Below, piece after piece: positions 18,314-29,290 of a stretch of 64,000 nt of DNA. Both the position numbers and the translations under genes were made by a program. Origin of the DNA: Actinomadura litoris (GTDB lineage Bacteria > Actinomycetota > Actinomycetes > Streptosporangiales > Streptosporangiaceae); assembly GCF_009733595.1 (NCBI RefSeq), contig NZ_WOFH01000002.1:62001-126000 (forward strand). Direction: 5' to 3'. The notes beneath the pieces are model-generated. The model made no database searches and had not been told where the DNA came from. It saw only the letters and a program-made list of their open reading frames with translations. Position 1 is the stretch's first letter, and each line of letters opens with the position of its first letter.

Positions 18314-19108
18314 TCAGTCGTGGAGGATCACATCCAGGTTCGCGCCGTTCAGCTCGACCGTGTGGCCGAGGTCGGCGACGGTCTTCAGCAGCTCGTCCGG
18401 GGTGCCGGGGGAGGCGCCCGACCTGATCAGGTCGTGGGCGATCCGCCCGCGTGTCGCCTTGGCCATGTGGCTGACGACCGTCCGCTTCGGGACGCCGTCC
18501 ACGACCGCCTCCCGGAACACCCGCACCGCCACCGCGGGACCGGGGGCCTTCCAGACGGACGCGTACGGGCCTGAGCGCATGTCGACGATCAGCCGGGCGG
18601 GCGGCCCGCCGGCCGGGCGTTCGCGCGGCGCCCGCCTGGCCCGAGGGTCCTCCAGGTTCAGGGCCGCCCCCATCGCCGGACGCCACAGGGCGCTCAGACG
18701 GCCCTCAGGCGGCAGCGACACCGCCATGGCCAGCCGGTACGGCGGGACGCGGTCGGTGAGCCTCAGCGCGCCCCACAGGCCCGAGAAGACGATGATCCGG
18801 TCGGCCGCGGCCTCGGCGTCCAGGCTCGGCAGGTCCAGGTTGTCGTACAGCACGCCGGTGTAGAGCCGGGCGGCGGGCAGCGTCGGCGCCTTGCGCAGGA
18901 TCTTGTTGCGGGCCAGGGCGTCCCGCACCTGACCGGCGGGGATCTCCAGGATCTCCGCCGCGTCGGCGCGCCGGCCCGCCTTCCCCAGGGCCGCCAGCAC
19001 GCGTCTCCGGACGGGGTTCAGCCCGGGGAAGCTCAGCGACGCGAGGTCGAGAGGCGGGCCGTCCCCCTCGGCGGCCTTCTTCTCCGATGGCGGAAGCAGG
19101 ATGTGCAC
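18314..19108 (-). CDS. yaaA: YaaA family peroxide stress protein (UPF0246)
   Basis: A 264-residue YaaA-type protein starting HILLPPSEKK, with YTGVLYDNL and FSGLWGALRLTDRVPPYRL blocks. E. coli YaaA limits intracellular free iron under peroxide stress; members bind DNA. The GTG at 19108 gives the standard N-terminus and length; a longer frame runs through tandem repeats and is rejected. Upstream on its own strand lie 16-bp repeats and a palindrome that may be regulatory. Confidence 0.9.
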   Translation of the reverse strand: MHILLPPSEKKAAEGDGPPLDLASLSFPGLNPVRRRVLAALGKAGRRADAAEILEIPAGQVRDALARNKILRKAPTLPAARLYTGVLYDNLDLPSLDAEAAADRIIVFSGLWGALRLTDRVPPYRLAMAVSLPPEGRLSALWRPAMGAALNLEDPRARRAPRERPAGGPPARLIVDMRSGPYASVWKAPGPAVAVRVFREAVVDGVPKRTVVSHMAKATRGRIAHDLIRSGASPGTPDELLKTVADLGHTVELNGANLDVILHD

Positions 19109-19121
19109 GATCCCCCCAGAC

Positions 19122-19179
19122 GCGGTACGAGCCGGATGCGGTACGAGTCGGATGCGGTACGAGCCGGATGCGGTGCGAG
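19122..19179. repeat. 16-bp tandem repeat in the yaaA 5' region
   Basis: GCGGTACGAGCCGGAT occurs at 19122-19137, 19138-19153 (one change), 19154-19169, and as a partial fourth copy to 19179. The array begins 14 bp before the yaaA start codon, so it falls in the leader or core promoter. It could be a cluster of regulator sites or a simple slippage repeat. Confidence 0.85.
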
Positions 19180-19299
19180 ACGGCGCCCCGGCGGTATCTG
19201 CCGCCGGGGTGGAGGCCGTCACGGCTGGTCGGGAGCTTACGGAAGCCGGTGGGCCGGGTCACCGCGGCGGGTATTGCCGATACGCTATGTGATCGATTA

Positions 19300-19317
19300 A
19301 TGACTCAGTGGAGTCAT
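19300..19317. promoter_or_regulatory. Palindrome in the yaaA upstream region
   Basis: ATGACTC-AGTG-GAGTCAT is a perfect 7-bp inverted repeat, and TGACTCGGTGAG follows at about 19325-19336 as a partial second copy. The 303-bp gap between yaaA and the DUF7455 gene contains this, the tandem repeats and a weak hairpin (19359-19388), and no gene I can support. Confidence 0.45.
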
Positions 19318-19411
19318 GTCTTATTGACTCGGTGAGTTGCCTGATGGGCGGAATGCGAACGGCGGCCACCGTCTCCGATGACCGCCGTACAGGGGAACTT
19401 CTATTTCATGC

Positions 19412-19642
19412 CTACCGCTCGTCGTCCGTAGCGGTTGCCGGGGTTTCGTTGAGCCTGTCGGTCTCGTCCTGAATGTCGGCCCCGTTGGCGCGCAGGGCCT
19501 CCGCGTACCTGCGTCCGTGGTGGGCGCAGAACAGAAGGTCGCCGCCGCCTACAAGGACTGCACGGACGTAGGCCTGGGCGCCGCAGCGGTCGCAACGGTC
19601 GGCGACGGTCAACGGCTTGGTTGGGGCAAGGGCTCCAGTCAC
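19412..19642 (-). CDS. DUF7455 small zinc-ribbon-like protein
   Basis: A 76-residue protein with the actinobacterial signature LTVADRCDRCGAQAYVRAVL and DLLFCAHHGRRY. Cys17, Cys20, Cys39 and His42 (or His41) are likely zinc ligands. Homologues sit between the principal sigma factor and topoisomerase genes in other actinomycetes, as here. The function is not known to me; the very high conservation and location suggest a role close to transcription or chromosome upkeep. Confidence 0.88.
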   Translation of the reverse strand: MTGALAPTKPLTVADRCDRCGAQAYVRAVLVGGGDLLFCAHHGRRYAEALRANGADIQDETDRLNETPATATDDER

Positions 19643-19761
19643 GGCACCTTCCTCATGCTCGGGGTCGGTACTTAGGAGAACATCTAACCCGACGTGGACG
19701 TTCCCAACCTGTTTCTTCGTACGCCCAGAGCAGAATGGACCAATAAGTGACCGAGGTCACA

Positions 19762-20835
19762 TCAGGCCGCGTCCCAGCGGAACAACCGCGTCGCGATCAG
19801 GGCTCCGACCACCGCCACGCCCAGCAGGACGCCGATTTGCGGCAATGCGGACGCGGGCCCGAGGCCGCGCCCCATGACGTTCAGCATGCCCTCGTTGAGA
19901 TAACGCAGGGGGAAGATGTAGGAAAGCGCCTTCATCCAGGAGGGGGCCGCGTCGAGCGGGAAGAACGATCCGCCCAGGAACGCCATCGGCAGGACGATCA
20001 GCTGCGTGACCGCCTGGGCCGTCTCCTGCGTCTTGGCCCACGCGCCGATCACCATCCCGATCGACAGGAACGCCAGGACGCCCGCCATCACCATCGGGAC
20101 CGCCATCCACCACGCGTGGCCCAGCCTCAGCCCGAACATCGGTAGCTGCGCCACCAGGACGAACAGCGCGAACTGGGCGAGCGCCACGGCGAGGCTGACC
20201 GCCACCCGGGCCGCGAACACGGTCGGGATCGGCGCGGGGGAGAGCTGGAGCCGGCGCAGGATGCCCTTCGTCCGCCAGGTCACGAGCGTCTGCGAGGCGC
20301 CGAACACGCCGGCGGAGGCCAGCGCCCAGCCGAGCAGGCTCGGGGTGAAGAACTGGATGGCCTTGAGGGAGTCGTCCTCAACCTGCTGGGTCGCCAGTTT
20401 GTATGCGGGCGGCTTGCCGGACGCCGCCTGGTTCGCCGACTGGACGAGGGAGTCCATCAGCCCCCGCACCGTCCCTGCCTTGACCTGGTCCGCCGCCGAG
20501 TAGTGGACGACCAGCTCCCCGCCCCGCTGCTCCACGACCGCGTCCGCGTCGCCCTTCTCCACCTTGCGCAGGGCCGCCGCCCGGTCGGACGCCCTGGTCA
20601 CCTTCATGACCTTGCCGAGCCCGCCGGAGTCGTGCGCGACGGCCTGGTCCAGCACCGCCGCCCGGCCGACCTCCAGCACCTTGACCTTGGACGTCGTCTG
20701 GTGCCCGAACACCCCGCCGAAGATCGCCAGGAACATCAGCGGGAACAGGATCGTGAAGAACAGCGCGCCGCGGTCCCGGCTGAAGCCGAGGAACATCGCC
20801 CGCGCCAGGCTCTTGAAACTCGCGAACGTGCTCAC
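19762..20835 (-). CDS. ABC-2 type transporter permease
   Basis: A 357-residue permease with one N-terminal membrane segment (ALFFTILFPLMFLAIFGGVFG), a long extracytoplasmic loop (about residues 45-185), and five or six C-terminal helices including LPMAFLGGSFFPLDAAPSWM, the ABC-2 signature. The GTG start at 20835 overlaps the ATPase stop (GTGA), so the two are co-translated. Probably a drug or lipid exporter. Confidence 0.9.
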   Translation of the reverse strand: MSTFASFKSLARAMFLGFSRDRGALFFTILFPLMFLAIFGGVFGHQTTSKVKVLEVGRAAVLDQAVAHDSGGLGKVMKVTRASDRAAALRKVEKGDADAVVEQRGGELVVHYSAADQVKAGTVRGLMDSLVQSANQAASGKPPAYKLATQQVEDDSLKAIQFFTPSLLGWALASAGVFGASQTLVTWRTKGILRRLQLSPAPIPTVFAARVAVSLAVALAQFALFVLVAQLPMFGLRLGHAWWMAVPMVMAGVLAFLSIGMVIGAWAKTQETAQAVTQLIVLPMAFLGGSFFPLDAAPSWMKALSYIFPLRYLNEGMLNVMGRGLGPASALPQIGVLLGVAVVGALIATRLFRWDAA

Positions 20836-21734
20836 GGCCTGAACTCCCGCCCGGTCAGGTCGAGGAAGACGTCCTCCAGCGTCGCGCCGCGGATCTGGAC
20901 GCCGTCCAGGGCATCCCTGCCCGCCATCGCCGCGACCACCGCCGACGGGTCCCGCGTGGAGATCGTCAGGGAGACGCCGTCGTCGTCGGCGCCGTCGGCG
21001 CCGGGCAGCAGCCGCGCGTCCTCCAGCCCGAGGACGCCGCTGGCCACGCTGATCCGGGCGGGCGCGTCCAGGCCCCGCACCAGCACCGCCGGGGGGCCGA
21101 GCCGCAGCACCCGCCCGGCGTCCATGATCGCGACGCGGTCGCACAGGACCTCCGCCTCGTCCATGTGGTGGGTGGTCAGCACGATCGTCCGGCCCTCGGT
21201 GTTGATCTCCCGGAGGATGTCCCAGAGGTTGCGGCGGGCCTGCGGGTCCAGCGCGGCGGTCGGCTCGTCCAGGAAGACGAGCTCGGGGTCGTGGACGAGC
21301 GCGCACGCGATCGACAGCCGCTGCGCCTGCCCGCCCGACAGCTTCTCGACGCGCACGTCGGCCTTGTCGGCGAGGCCGACCGCCTCCAGCATCGTGTCGG
21401 CCTTCGCCGCCGGGACGCCGTAGAGGGAGCCGAACGTCTGGAGCTGCTCCCGCGCGGTCAGCCGCTCGAAGAACGAGGACGCCTGCAACTGGACGCCGAC
21501 GCGGGACAAGAGCCCCGGGTTGCGCGGCCACGGCGACCGGCCGAGGACCGACACCTCGCCCTCGTCCGCCTCCCGGAGCCCCTCGACGATCTCCAGGGTC
21601 GTGGTCTTCCCGGCCCCGTTCGGCCCGAGGATGCCGAAGAACTCGCCCTCCTCGACCGCGAAGGTGACCCCGTCCACCGCCTGGACGTCTCCGTATCGCT
21701 TGCGGAGGCCGGCGACCTCGATTGTTTGCGTCAT
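20832..21734 (-). CDS. ABC transporter ATP-binding protein (exporter, DrrA-like)
   Basis: A 300-residue ATPase with Walker A GPNGAGKTT, signature LSGGQAQRL, Walker B LVFLDEPTAALDP and the H-loop TTHHMDEAEVL. It also has a DrrA-like C-terminal extension (LEDVFLDLTGREFRP). It energises the downstream permease. TAATCT ends 7 nt before the ATG and no Shine-Dalgarno is present, so the message is probably leaderless. The gene is divergent from parE. Confidence 0.93.
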   Translation of the reverse strand: MTQTIEVAGLRKRYGDVQAVDGVTFAVEEGEFFGILGPNGAGKTTTLEIVEGLREADEGEVSVLGRSPWPRNPGLLSRVGVQLQASSFFERLTAREQLQTFGSLYGVPAAKADTMLEAVGLADKADVRVEKLSGGQAQRLSIACALVHDPELVFLDEPTAALDPQARRNLWDILREINTEGRTIVLTTHHMDEAEVLCDRVAIMDAGRVLRLGPPAVLVRGLDAPARISVASGVLGLEDARLLPGADGADDDGVSLTISTRDPSAVVAAMAGRDALDGVQIRGATLEDVFLDLTGREFRP

Positions 21735-21747
21735 GCGGAGGAGATTA
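21735..21747 (-). promoter_or_regulatory. Leaderless -10 element for the ABC transporter operon
   Basis: On the minus strand TAATCT occupies 21747-21742, seven bases before the ATG at 21734. The bases just upstream of the start read CTCCTCCGC, which is the opposite of a ribosome site. Confidence 0.6.
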
Positions 21748-21903
21748 GGGAACGAGTGAAGCCGTACGCACCCACCCATAGGTGGACGTTCGGCACCTCC
21801 ACCCCGCGCGCGGCACGGGCCGCGGCGGCGAGCCTGGCGAAAGATTGTCGGCGGCCGGGGGTACTCTGCTGCCGAATGTCCTACCCCCGAGGAGCACAAG
21901 CAG

Positions 21904-23994
<2,091 letters not shown>

Positions 23995-24003
23995 CCGCCG
24001 GGG

Positions 24004-24021
24004 CTCCACCGTCGGGTGGAG
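24004..24021 (+). terminator. Hairpin after parE
   Basis: CTCCACC-GTCG-GGTGGAG is a perfect 7-bp hairpin starting 10 bp after the parE stop. There is no T-tract, so it is a modest terminator candidate. Confidence 0.5.
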
Positions 24022-24069
24022 ACGGGGATGTCCAGCCGTGCGCCGATTCTCAGGGGGCGGGCGGTCACG

Positions 24070-24082
24070 TAGCGTCGGGGCC
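24070..24082 (+). promoter_or_regulatory. Leaderless -10 element for the two-component operon
   Basis: TAGCGT at 24070-24075 ends 7 nt before the ATG at 24083, which opens a 17-codon frame ahead of the kinase gene. Confidence 0.5.
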
Positions 24083-24136
24083 ATGAACCCGCAGTGCACC
24101 CCTTCCCCCGGCGTCCCGGCCGGCTCGGCGCCGTGA
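24083..24136 (+). CDS. Candidate 17-residue leader peptide coupled to the kinase gene
   Basis: The frame runs from ATG 24083 to TGA 24134-24136 and encodes a short Pro/Gly-rich peptide. Its stop overlaps the kinase GTG as GTGA, the usual coupling overlap. With the leaderless promoter this suggests ribosomes load on the leader and re-initiate on the kinase. The alternative is that the kinase starts elsewhere (GTG 24094 or 24148) and this frame is chance. Confidence 0.4.
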   Translation: MNPQCTPSPGVPAGSAP

Positions 24137-25293
24137 GGGCCGGCGCGGTGAGCCTCGGCGGAGCCGTCTCCGGCGAGCGGATCACGAGGGTGGTCGTCCT
24201 CGGCGTGCTGCCGCTCTGGGGGCTGGCGGCGTACGTGCGCTCCCTGCTCGGCCACGCCCCCGAGCCCGCCCTGCACGGCAGCGGGCTCGCGGTCGTGGTC
24301 CTCAACGTGGTCATGTTCGCGCTGGGCGGCGCCGGGATGCTGGTGGGGCGCGAGAAGGGCTCGCCGTGGCGCGGGCACGGGATCGCCCTGCTGCTGGCGT
24401 CGGTCGCGACGGTCGTCCCGCTCTACGCGGTCGCGCGGGACACGGTCACGTTCATCGCCATGATCCCGCTGTGGGTGCTGCTGCGGCGGATCCCGCTGCT
24501 CTGGGGCGTCGGCGTGGGCGCGCTCACGACCCTCGCGGTCGCGGTCGTCAGCGCGACGCACGGCGAGGCCGACCTCGGGCTGGTGGCCGCGTTCGCCGGG
24601 ATGACGCTGGGCGGCCTCGCCAGCCGGCAGGCGTCGATCGCGCAGGAGGCGACCCGGCGGGCGGAGGCCGCGAACGCGGCGCTGGCCGAGCGGTCGCACA
24701 TCGCGCGGGAGATCCACGACATCCTCGCGCACTCGCTGTCGGCGCAGATCGTCCACCTGGAGGGGGCGCGGCTGCTGCTGTCGCGCGACGGCGACCGCGT
24801 CCAGGCCCTGGAGCGGGTGGAGCGCGCGGGGAACCTGGCCAGATCCGGTCTGGAGGAGACCCGGCGGGCGCTCGCCACGCTGCGCGGCGAGATCCCCGAG
24901 CCGAAGGAGGTGATCGCCGGGCTCGCGGAGGAGTTCTACGCGGGCACCGGCCGTCCCTGCGACGTGCGGGTGACGGGGACGCCGCGCGAGCTGCCGCCCC
25001 AGGCGGGGCTCGCGGTCGTCCGGACCGCGCAGGAGGCGCTCACCAACGTCCGCAAGCACGCGCCGGGCGCGCGCGCCCACGTCGCGCTGCGCTACCTCAG
25101 CGGGTCGGTGGAGCTGGAGGTCACCGACACCGGCGCCACCGAGCCGGGGCTCGGAGCGGGCCCGGACCTCGGGGCGGACGGCGGCGGATACGGCCTGGCG
25201 GGGATGCGCGAGCGCGCCGAACTCATCGATGGGACGCTGGAGACCGGGCCGGACGGGAAGGGCTTCCGGGTGTCACTCCGGGTGCCCGCCTGA
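24133..25293 (+). CDS. NarL-type sensor histidine kinase
   Basis: A 386-residue kinase with about five or six N-terminal membrane helices (VVVLGVLPLWGLAAYV, AVVVLNVVMFALGGAGML and so on). The HisKA_3 dimerisation domain carries the phospho-acceptor in REIHDILAHSLS, and the HATPase has N-box EALTNVRKHA and GGGYGLAGMRERA. It should pass phosphate to the regulator 32 bp downstream. It lies between parE and parC. Confidence 0.9.
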   Translation: MRAGAVSLGGAVSGERITRVVVLGVLPLWGLAAYVRSLLGHAPEPALHGSGLAVVVLNVVMFALGGAGMLVGREKGSPWRGHGIALLLASVATVVPLYAVARDTVTFIAMIPLWVLLRRIPLLWGVGVGALTTLAVAVVSATHGEADLGLVAAFAGMTLGGLASRQASIAQEATRRAEAANAALAERSHIAREIHDILAHSLSAQIVHLEGARLLLSRDGDRVQALERVERAGNLARSGLEETRRALATLRGEIPEPKEVIAGLAEEFYAGTGRPCDVRVTGTPRELPPQAGLAVVRTAQEALTNVRKHAPGARAHVALRYLSGSVELEVTDTGATEPGLGAGPDLGADGGGYGLAGMRERAELIDGTLETGPDGKGFRVSLRVPA

Positions 25294-25325
25294 TCCGCCC
25301 GGAGGACGAACGGGAACGGGACGCT

Positions 25326-25991
25326 GTGAGCGACGTGACGAGGATCCTGGTCGTCGACGACCAGACGGTGGTCAGGGAGGGCCTGGTCCTGCTGCTGGAA
25401 CTGCTGCCCGGCATCGAGGTGGCCGGGTCCGCCGGGGACGGTGCGGCGGCGCTCGCCATGGTCGGCGAGCTGCGGCCCGACGTCGTCCTGATGGACCTGC
25501 GGATGCCGCGCGTGGACGGGGTGGAGGCGACGCGGCTGATCAAACAGGCCCACCCGGAGGTCGAGGTCGTCGTACTGACCACCTACGCCGACGACGAGTC
25601 GATCTTCGCGGCGCTGCGGGCGGGGGCCCGCGGCTACCTCACCAAGGACGCGGGGGCCGAGGAGATCGCGCGCGCCGTGGCGGCGGTGCGCGGCGGCGCG
25701 GCGCAGCTCGACCCCGCGATCCAGCGGCGCCTGGTCGAGGCGGTCGCCGCGGACGAGCGCCCCGCCCGGCGCGGGGGCCGGACCGGCGGCCTGCCCGACG
25801 GGCTGACCCGCCGCGAGGCCGAGGTCCTCGCGCTGATCGCCCGCGGCCGCTCCAACGCGGAGATCGCCGGGGACCTGTTCATCAGCGAGGCGACGGTCAA
25901 GACCCACATCAACAACCTGTTCGCCAAGGCGGGCCTGCGCGACCGCGCCCAGGCCGTCACCTACGCCTTCCGGCACGACCTCGCCCCCTGA
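25326..25991 (+). CDS. NarL/FixJ-type response regulator
   Basis: A 221-residue regulator. The receiver domain has the acidic pair in VVDDQ, the phospho-aspartate in LMDLRMP, a switch threonine in LTTYADD and the lysine in YLTKDA. The C-terminal LuxR-type HTH reads LTRREAEVLALIARGRSNAEIA and ATVKTHINNLFAK. GTG at 25326 is preferred; another GTG at 25335 is possible. It is the partner of the upstream kinase; targets are unknown. Confidence 0.92.
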   Translation: MSDVTRILVVDDQTVVREGLVLLLELLPGIEVAGSAGDGAAALAMVGELRPDVVLMDLRMPRVDGVEATRLIKQAHPEVEVVVLTTYADDESIFAALRAGARGYLTKDAGAEEIARAVAAVRGGAAQLDPAIQRRLVEAVAADERPARRGGRTGGLPDGLTRREAEVLALIARGRSNAEIAGDLFISEATVKTHINNLFAKAGLRDRAQAVTYAFRHDLAP

Positions 25992-26119
25992 CCGCGCCTG
26001 GGGTCCCCCGGCCGCGGGTTGGGGTCCTAGGGCCCTGACGTGGCGCCTTCCGCCGGTCCTAGCGTGGCGGGATCGGCCGCCAGGCCGGCGGGACGCATCG
26101 AACGGAAGGGGCCAGCGCC

Positions 26120-26470
26120 ATGCCCGGAAACGAGATCGACGCCTACATCGCCGGCCAGCTCGACCCCAGGTACACCGGGATCCTCGGCGCCCTGCGCACG
26201 CTGATGGCCGCGCACGCGCCCGCCGCCGTCGAGGGCCTCGCCTACGGCTCCCCGGCGTGGCGGGGCGCGGAGGTCTTCGCCGTCGTCAGCCAGAGCAAGA
26301 CCCACCTCACCCTCGCCTTCGAGCGCGGCGCCGAGTTCGAGGACGAGCACGGGCTGCTGGAGGGCGTCGGCAAGCGGACCCGGCATGTCAAGATCAAGAG
26401 CCTCGACGACCTCGACGAGCACGCCCTGCGCGACTACATCGAACAGGCCGTCCGCCTCGACACCACCTGA
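26120..26470 (+). CDS. DUF1801 domain-containing protein
   Basis: A 116-residue protein of the DUF1801/YdhG-like fold, with EGLAYGSPAWRGAEVFAVVSQ and KTHLTLAFERGAEF. It is a single-domain protein of unknown function. AAGGGG lies upstream of the ATG, and TAGCGT at 26060-26065 is a possible -10. It is convergent with parC. Confidence 0.85.
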   Translation: MPGNEIDAYIAGQLDPRYTGILGALRTLMAAHAPAAVEGLAYGSPAWRGAEVFAVVSQSKTHLTLAFERGAEFEDEHGLLEGVGKRTRHVKIKSLDDLDEHALRDYIEQAVRLDTT

Positions 26471-26566
26471 CCCCGCCGACCGTCCCGACGCATTCGGCCG
26501 CCCGTGAGGGGCGTGGGCCCGCAAGCGGGGGCCTCGGCGCCGCCGCCGGCGCGGTCGTGCTGCACG

Positions 26567-26601
26567 GGGTGTCCCGGGCCCGGGGCGGGCCCGGGACACC
26601 C
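26567..26601. terminator. Bidirectional terminator between DUF1801 gene and parC
   Basis: GGGTGTCCCGGGCCC at 26567-26581 pairs perfectly with 26587-26601 (15 bp, 5-base loop). It ends 3 bp from the parC stop codon. Confidence 0.85.
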
Positions 26602-26604
26602 GCG

Positions 26605-29097
26605 TCATTGCGTGTCGGACGCGTCGTCCTCGGGCGGCGGCGGGCCCAGCGGGCCGCCGATCGCGGCGATCGGCCTGTCGAGCCTCTCGCCCGAGCCGTC
26701 CCGGCGCCCGAGGGCGGCGTTCAGCGTCATCGGCTTGCCGTTCGCGCCCGACGCGCGCAGCGGGGTGTGCGCCACCCACGCCTGGAGCAGGACGTCCTCG
26801 CCCTTGAGGAAGCGGTGCGAGCGGACGCCGCCGGTCGCGCGGCCCTTGCTGGGGAAGTCGGCGAAGTCGGCGAGCTTGATCGCGCCGGTCTGGGTGCCGG
26901 GCAGCGCCGTGGACGCCCCGGAGACCGTGATGACCCGCGCCTCCCGCGCGGGATCGAGCGCCCCGAACCACAGCACCCGGGCGCCCGCCCCGAGCTTGAT
27001 GCCCGCCATGCCTCCCGCGGCGCGGCCCTGCGGTCGGACGTTGGACGCGGCGAACCGCAGCAGCTGCGCGTCGGTGCTGACGAACACCAGGTGCTGCTCC
27101 TCCGACACGAGCTGGACGGCGCCGACGACGCGGTCGCCCTCCTTGAGCCCGATCACCTCGAACTCGTCGCGGTTGGCGGGGAAGTCGGGGACGACCCGTT
27201 TGACCACGCCCTGCTCGGTGCCGAGCGCGAGCCCGCCGCCGGAGTCGTCGAGCGCGGCGATGCCGACGACGGCCTCGTCCGGTTCGAGGTCGACGTACTC
27301 GGTGACCGGCGCCCCGCCCGCCAGGGACGGGGGCGTCGCGGACGGCGGCAGCGTCGGCAGGTCGAGGACGTCCACCCGGATCACGCGTCCGAGCGAGGTC
27401 ACCGCGCCGACCTGGGCGCGCGCGGACGCGGGCACCACCGACAGCAGCACGTCGTGGGGGGCGCGCGGGCCGCTGTCGGGCAGCGGGCCGCCGCCGTGCG
27501 TGCGCGCCATCAGCCCGGTGGTCGACAGCAGGACCGTGCACGGGTCGTCGGCGACCTCCAGCGGCACGGCGGCCGCCGCCGTGTGCCCGGAGGACTCCAG
27601 CAGCACGGTGCGGCGGGGCGTGGCGAACTCGGCCGCGACCTCGCCCAGCTCCTTGGAGACCAGGGCCCGCAGCTTCTTCTCCGACTCCAGGATCGCGGTC
27701 AGCTTCGCGATCTCCTTGGCGAGCTGGTCCTTCTCCTTCTCCAGCTCCAGCCGGTCGTAGCGGGTGAGGCGGCGCAGCGGGGTGTCGAGGATGTACTGCG
27801 CCTGGATCTCCGACAGCTCGAAGATCTGCATGAGCCGCTGCTTGGCCTGGGCGGCGTCGTCGCTCTGCCGGATGACCTGGATGACCTCGTCGATGTTCAG
27901 CAGCGCGACGAGGAGGCCGTCGATGAGGTGGAGGCGGTCCTCGCGCTTCTTGCGGCGGTGCTGGGACCGGCGCCGCACGACCTCCAGGCGGTGGTCGATG
28001 TACACCTGGAGCATCTCGCGGAGCCCGAGCGTGCGGGGCTGCCGGTCGACGAGCGCGACGTTGTTGATGCCGAACGTCTCCTCCATCGGCGTGAGCCGGT
28101 AGAGGTCGTTCAGCACGGCCTCGGGGTTGAAGCCGTTCTTGATCTCGATGACGAGCCGGAGGCCGACGTTGCGGTCGGTGAGGTCCTTCAGGTCGGCGAT
28201 GCCCTGGATCTTCTTGGCGTTGACCAGTTCCTTGATCTTGGCCTTGACGCGTTCGGGGCCGACCGCGTAGGGGAGTTCGCTGACGACGATGCCCTTGCGG
28301 CGGGGCGTGACGTTCTCGACCGTCGTGGTGGCGCGGGTGCGGAAGGTGCCCCGGCCGCGCTCGTAGGCGTCGCGGATGCCGTCCAGGCCGACGATCTTGC
28401 CGCCGGTGGGCAGGTCGGGGCCGGGGACGAAGCGCATCAGCTCGTCCAGCGAGGCGTCGGGATGGTCGATCAGGTGCCGCGCGGCGGCGATGACCTCGCC
28501 GAGGTTGTGCGGCGCCATGTTGGTGGCCATCCCGACCGCGATGCCGGACGCGCCGTTCACCAGCAGGTTCGGGAACGCCGACGGCAGCACCTCGGGCTCG
28601 GTCTCCTGGCCGTCGTAGTTCGGCCGGAAGTCGACGGTGTCCTCGTCGATGGAGGCGACCATGAGCATCGCCTCGCGCGACAGCCGCGCCTCGGTGTAGC
28701 GCATGGCGGCGGGCATGTCGTCGCCGCCGAGCGAGCCGAAGTTGCCGTGCCCGTCGACGAGCGGCATCCGCATCGCCCAGGGCTGCGCCATCCGCACCAT
28801 CGCGTCGTAGATGGCGCTGTCACCGTGCGGATGCAGCTTGCCCATCACCTCGCCGACGACGCGGGCGCACTTGACGTGCCCCCGGTCGGGGCGCAGGCCC
28901 ATCTCGTTCATCGAGTACAGGATCCGCCGCTGGACGGGCTTCAGCCCGTCGCGCGCGTCGGGCAGCGCCCGCTGGTAGATGACGGAGTAGGCGTACTCCA
29001 GATAGCTGCCGCGCATCTCCTCGGAGACATCGACGTCGATGATGTTCTCTTCGAAGTCCGGCGGCGGGGGAGGGGCTTGGGATCCGCGTCGTGCCAT
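26605..29097 (-). CDS. parC: DNA topoisomerase IV subunit A (GyrA/ParC family)
   Basis: An 830-residue A subunit. The catalytic tyrosine is Tyr134 in [11 protein letters not shown], within the conserved N-terminal block ([34 protein letters not shown]). The C-terminal beta-propeller repeats are less regular than GyrA and no perfect GyrA box is seen, which supports ParC. ATG at 29097 is taken because CACAAT ends 7 nt upstream (leaderless type); ATG at 29106 or a start at 29127 are alternatives. Confidence 0.9.
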   Translation of the reverse strand: MARRGSQAPPPPPDFEENIIDVDVSEEMRGSYLEYAYSVIYQRALPDARDGLKPVQRRILYSMNEMGLRPDRGHVKCARVVGEVMGKLHPHGDSAIYDAMVRMAQPWAMRMPLVDGHGNFGSLGGDDMPAAMRYTEARLSREAMLMVASIDEDTVDFRPNYDGQETEPEVLPSAFPNLLVNGASGIAVGMATNMAPHNLGEVIAAARHLIDHPDASLDELMRFVPGPDLPTGGKIVGLDGIRDAYERGRGTFRTRATTTVENVTPRRKGIVVSELPYAVGPERVKAKIKELVNAKKIQGIADLKDLTDRNVGLRLVIEIKNGFNPEAVLNDLYRLTPMEETFGINNVALVDRQPRTLGLREMLQVYIDHRLEVVRRRSQHRRKKREDRLHLIDGLLVALLNIDEVIQVIRQSDDAAQAKQRLMQIFELSEIQAQYILDTPLRRLTRYDRLELEKEKDQLAKEIAKLTAILESEKKLRALVSKELGEVAAEFATPRRTVLLESSGHTAAAAVPLEVADDPCTVLLSTTGLMARTHGGGPLPDSGPRAPHDVLLSVVPASARAQVGAVTSLGRVIRVDVLDLPTLPPSATPPSLAGGAPVTEYVDLEPDEAVVGIAALDDSGGGLALGTEQGVVKRVVPDFPANRDEFEVIGLKEGDRVVGAVQLVSEEQHLVFVSTDAQLLRFAASNVRPQGRAAGGMAGIKLGAGARVLWFGALDPAREARVITVSGASTALPGTQTGAIKLADFADFPSKGRATGGVRSHRFLKGEDVLLQAWVAHTPLRASGANGKPMTLNAALGRRDGSGERLDRPIAAIGGPLGPPPPEDDASDTQ

Positions 29098-29290
29098 GCC
29101 CCACATTGTGGCCGGTCCCGGGGACATCTTTCGCCCGACCGCCGGGCGCGCCGCCCGATCGGGCGGATCGAGGCCGTTCCGTCACCCGCCGCATACCTGG
29201 CAGATTGAGGGCGGACGGAACGCATCGGGCGGCCCCGTCCGGCCCGTGTCCCGGCGCGGCGCGCCGCCCACATCACGCCGGAGGTGCCGC

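Noticed and set aside
19223..19260. Long N-terminal extension of YaaA through the tandem repeats
   Set aside because: The extension simply translates the 16-bp repeats and adds no conserved sequence. The GTG at 19108 gives the family start.
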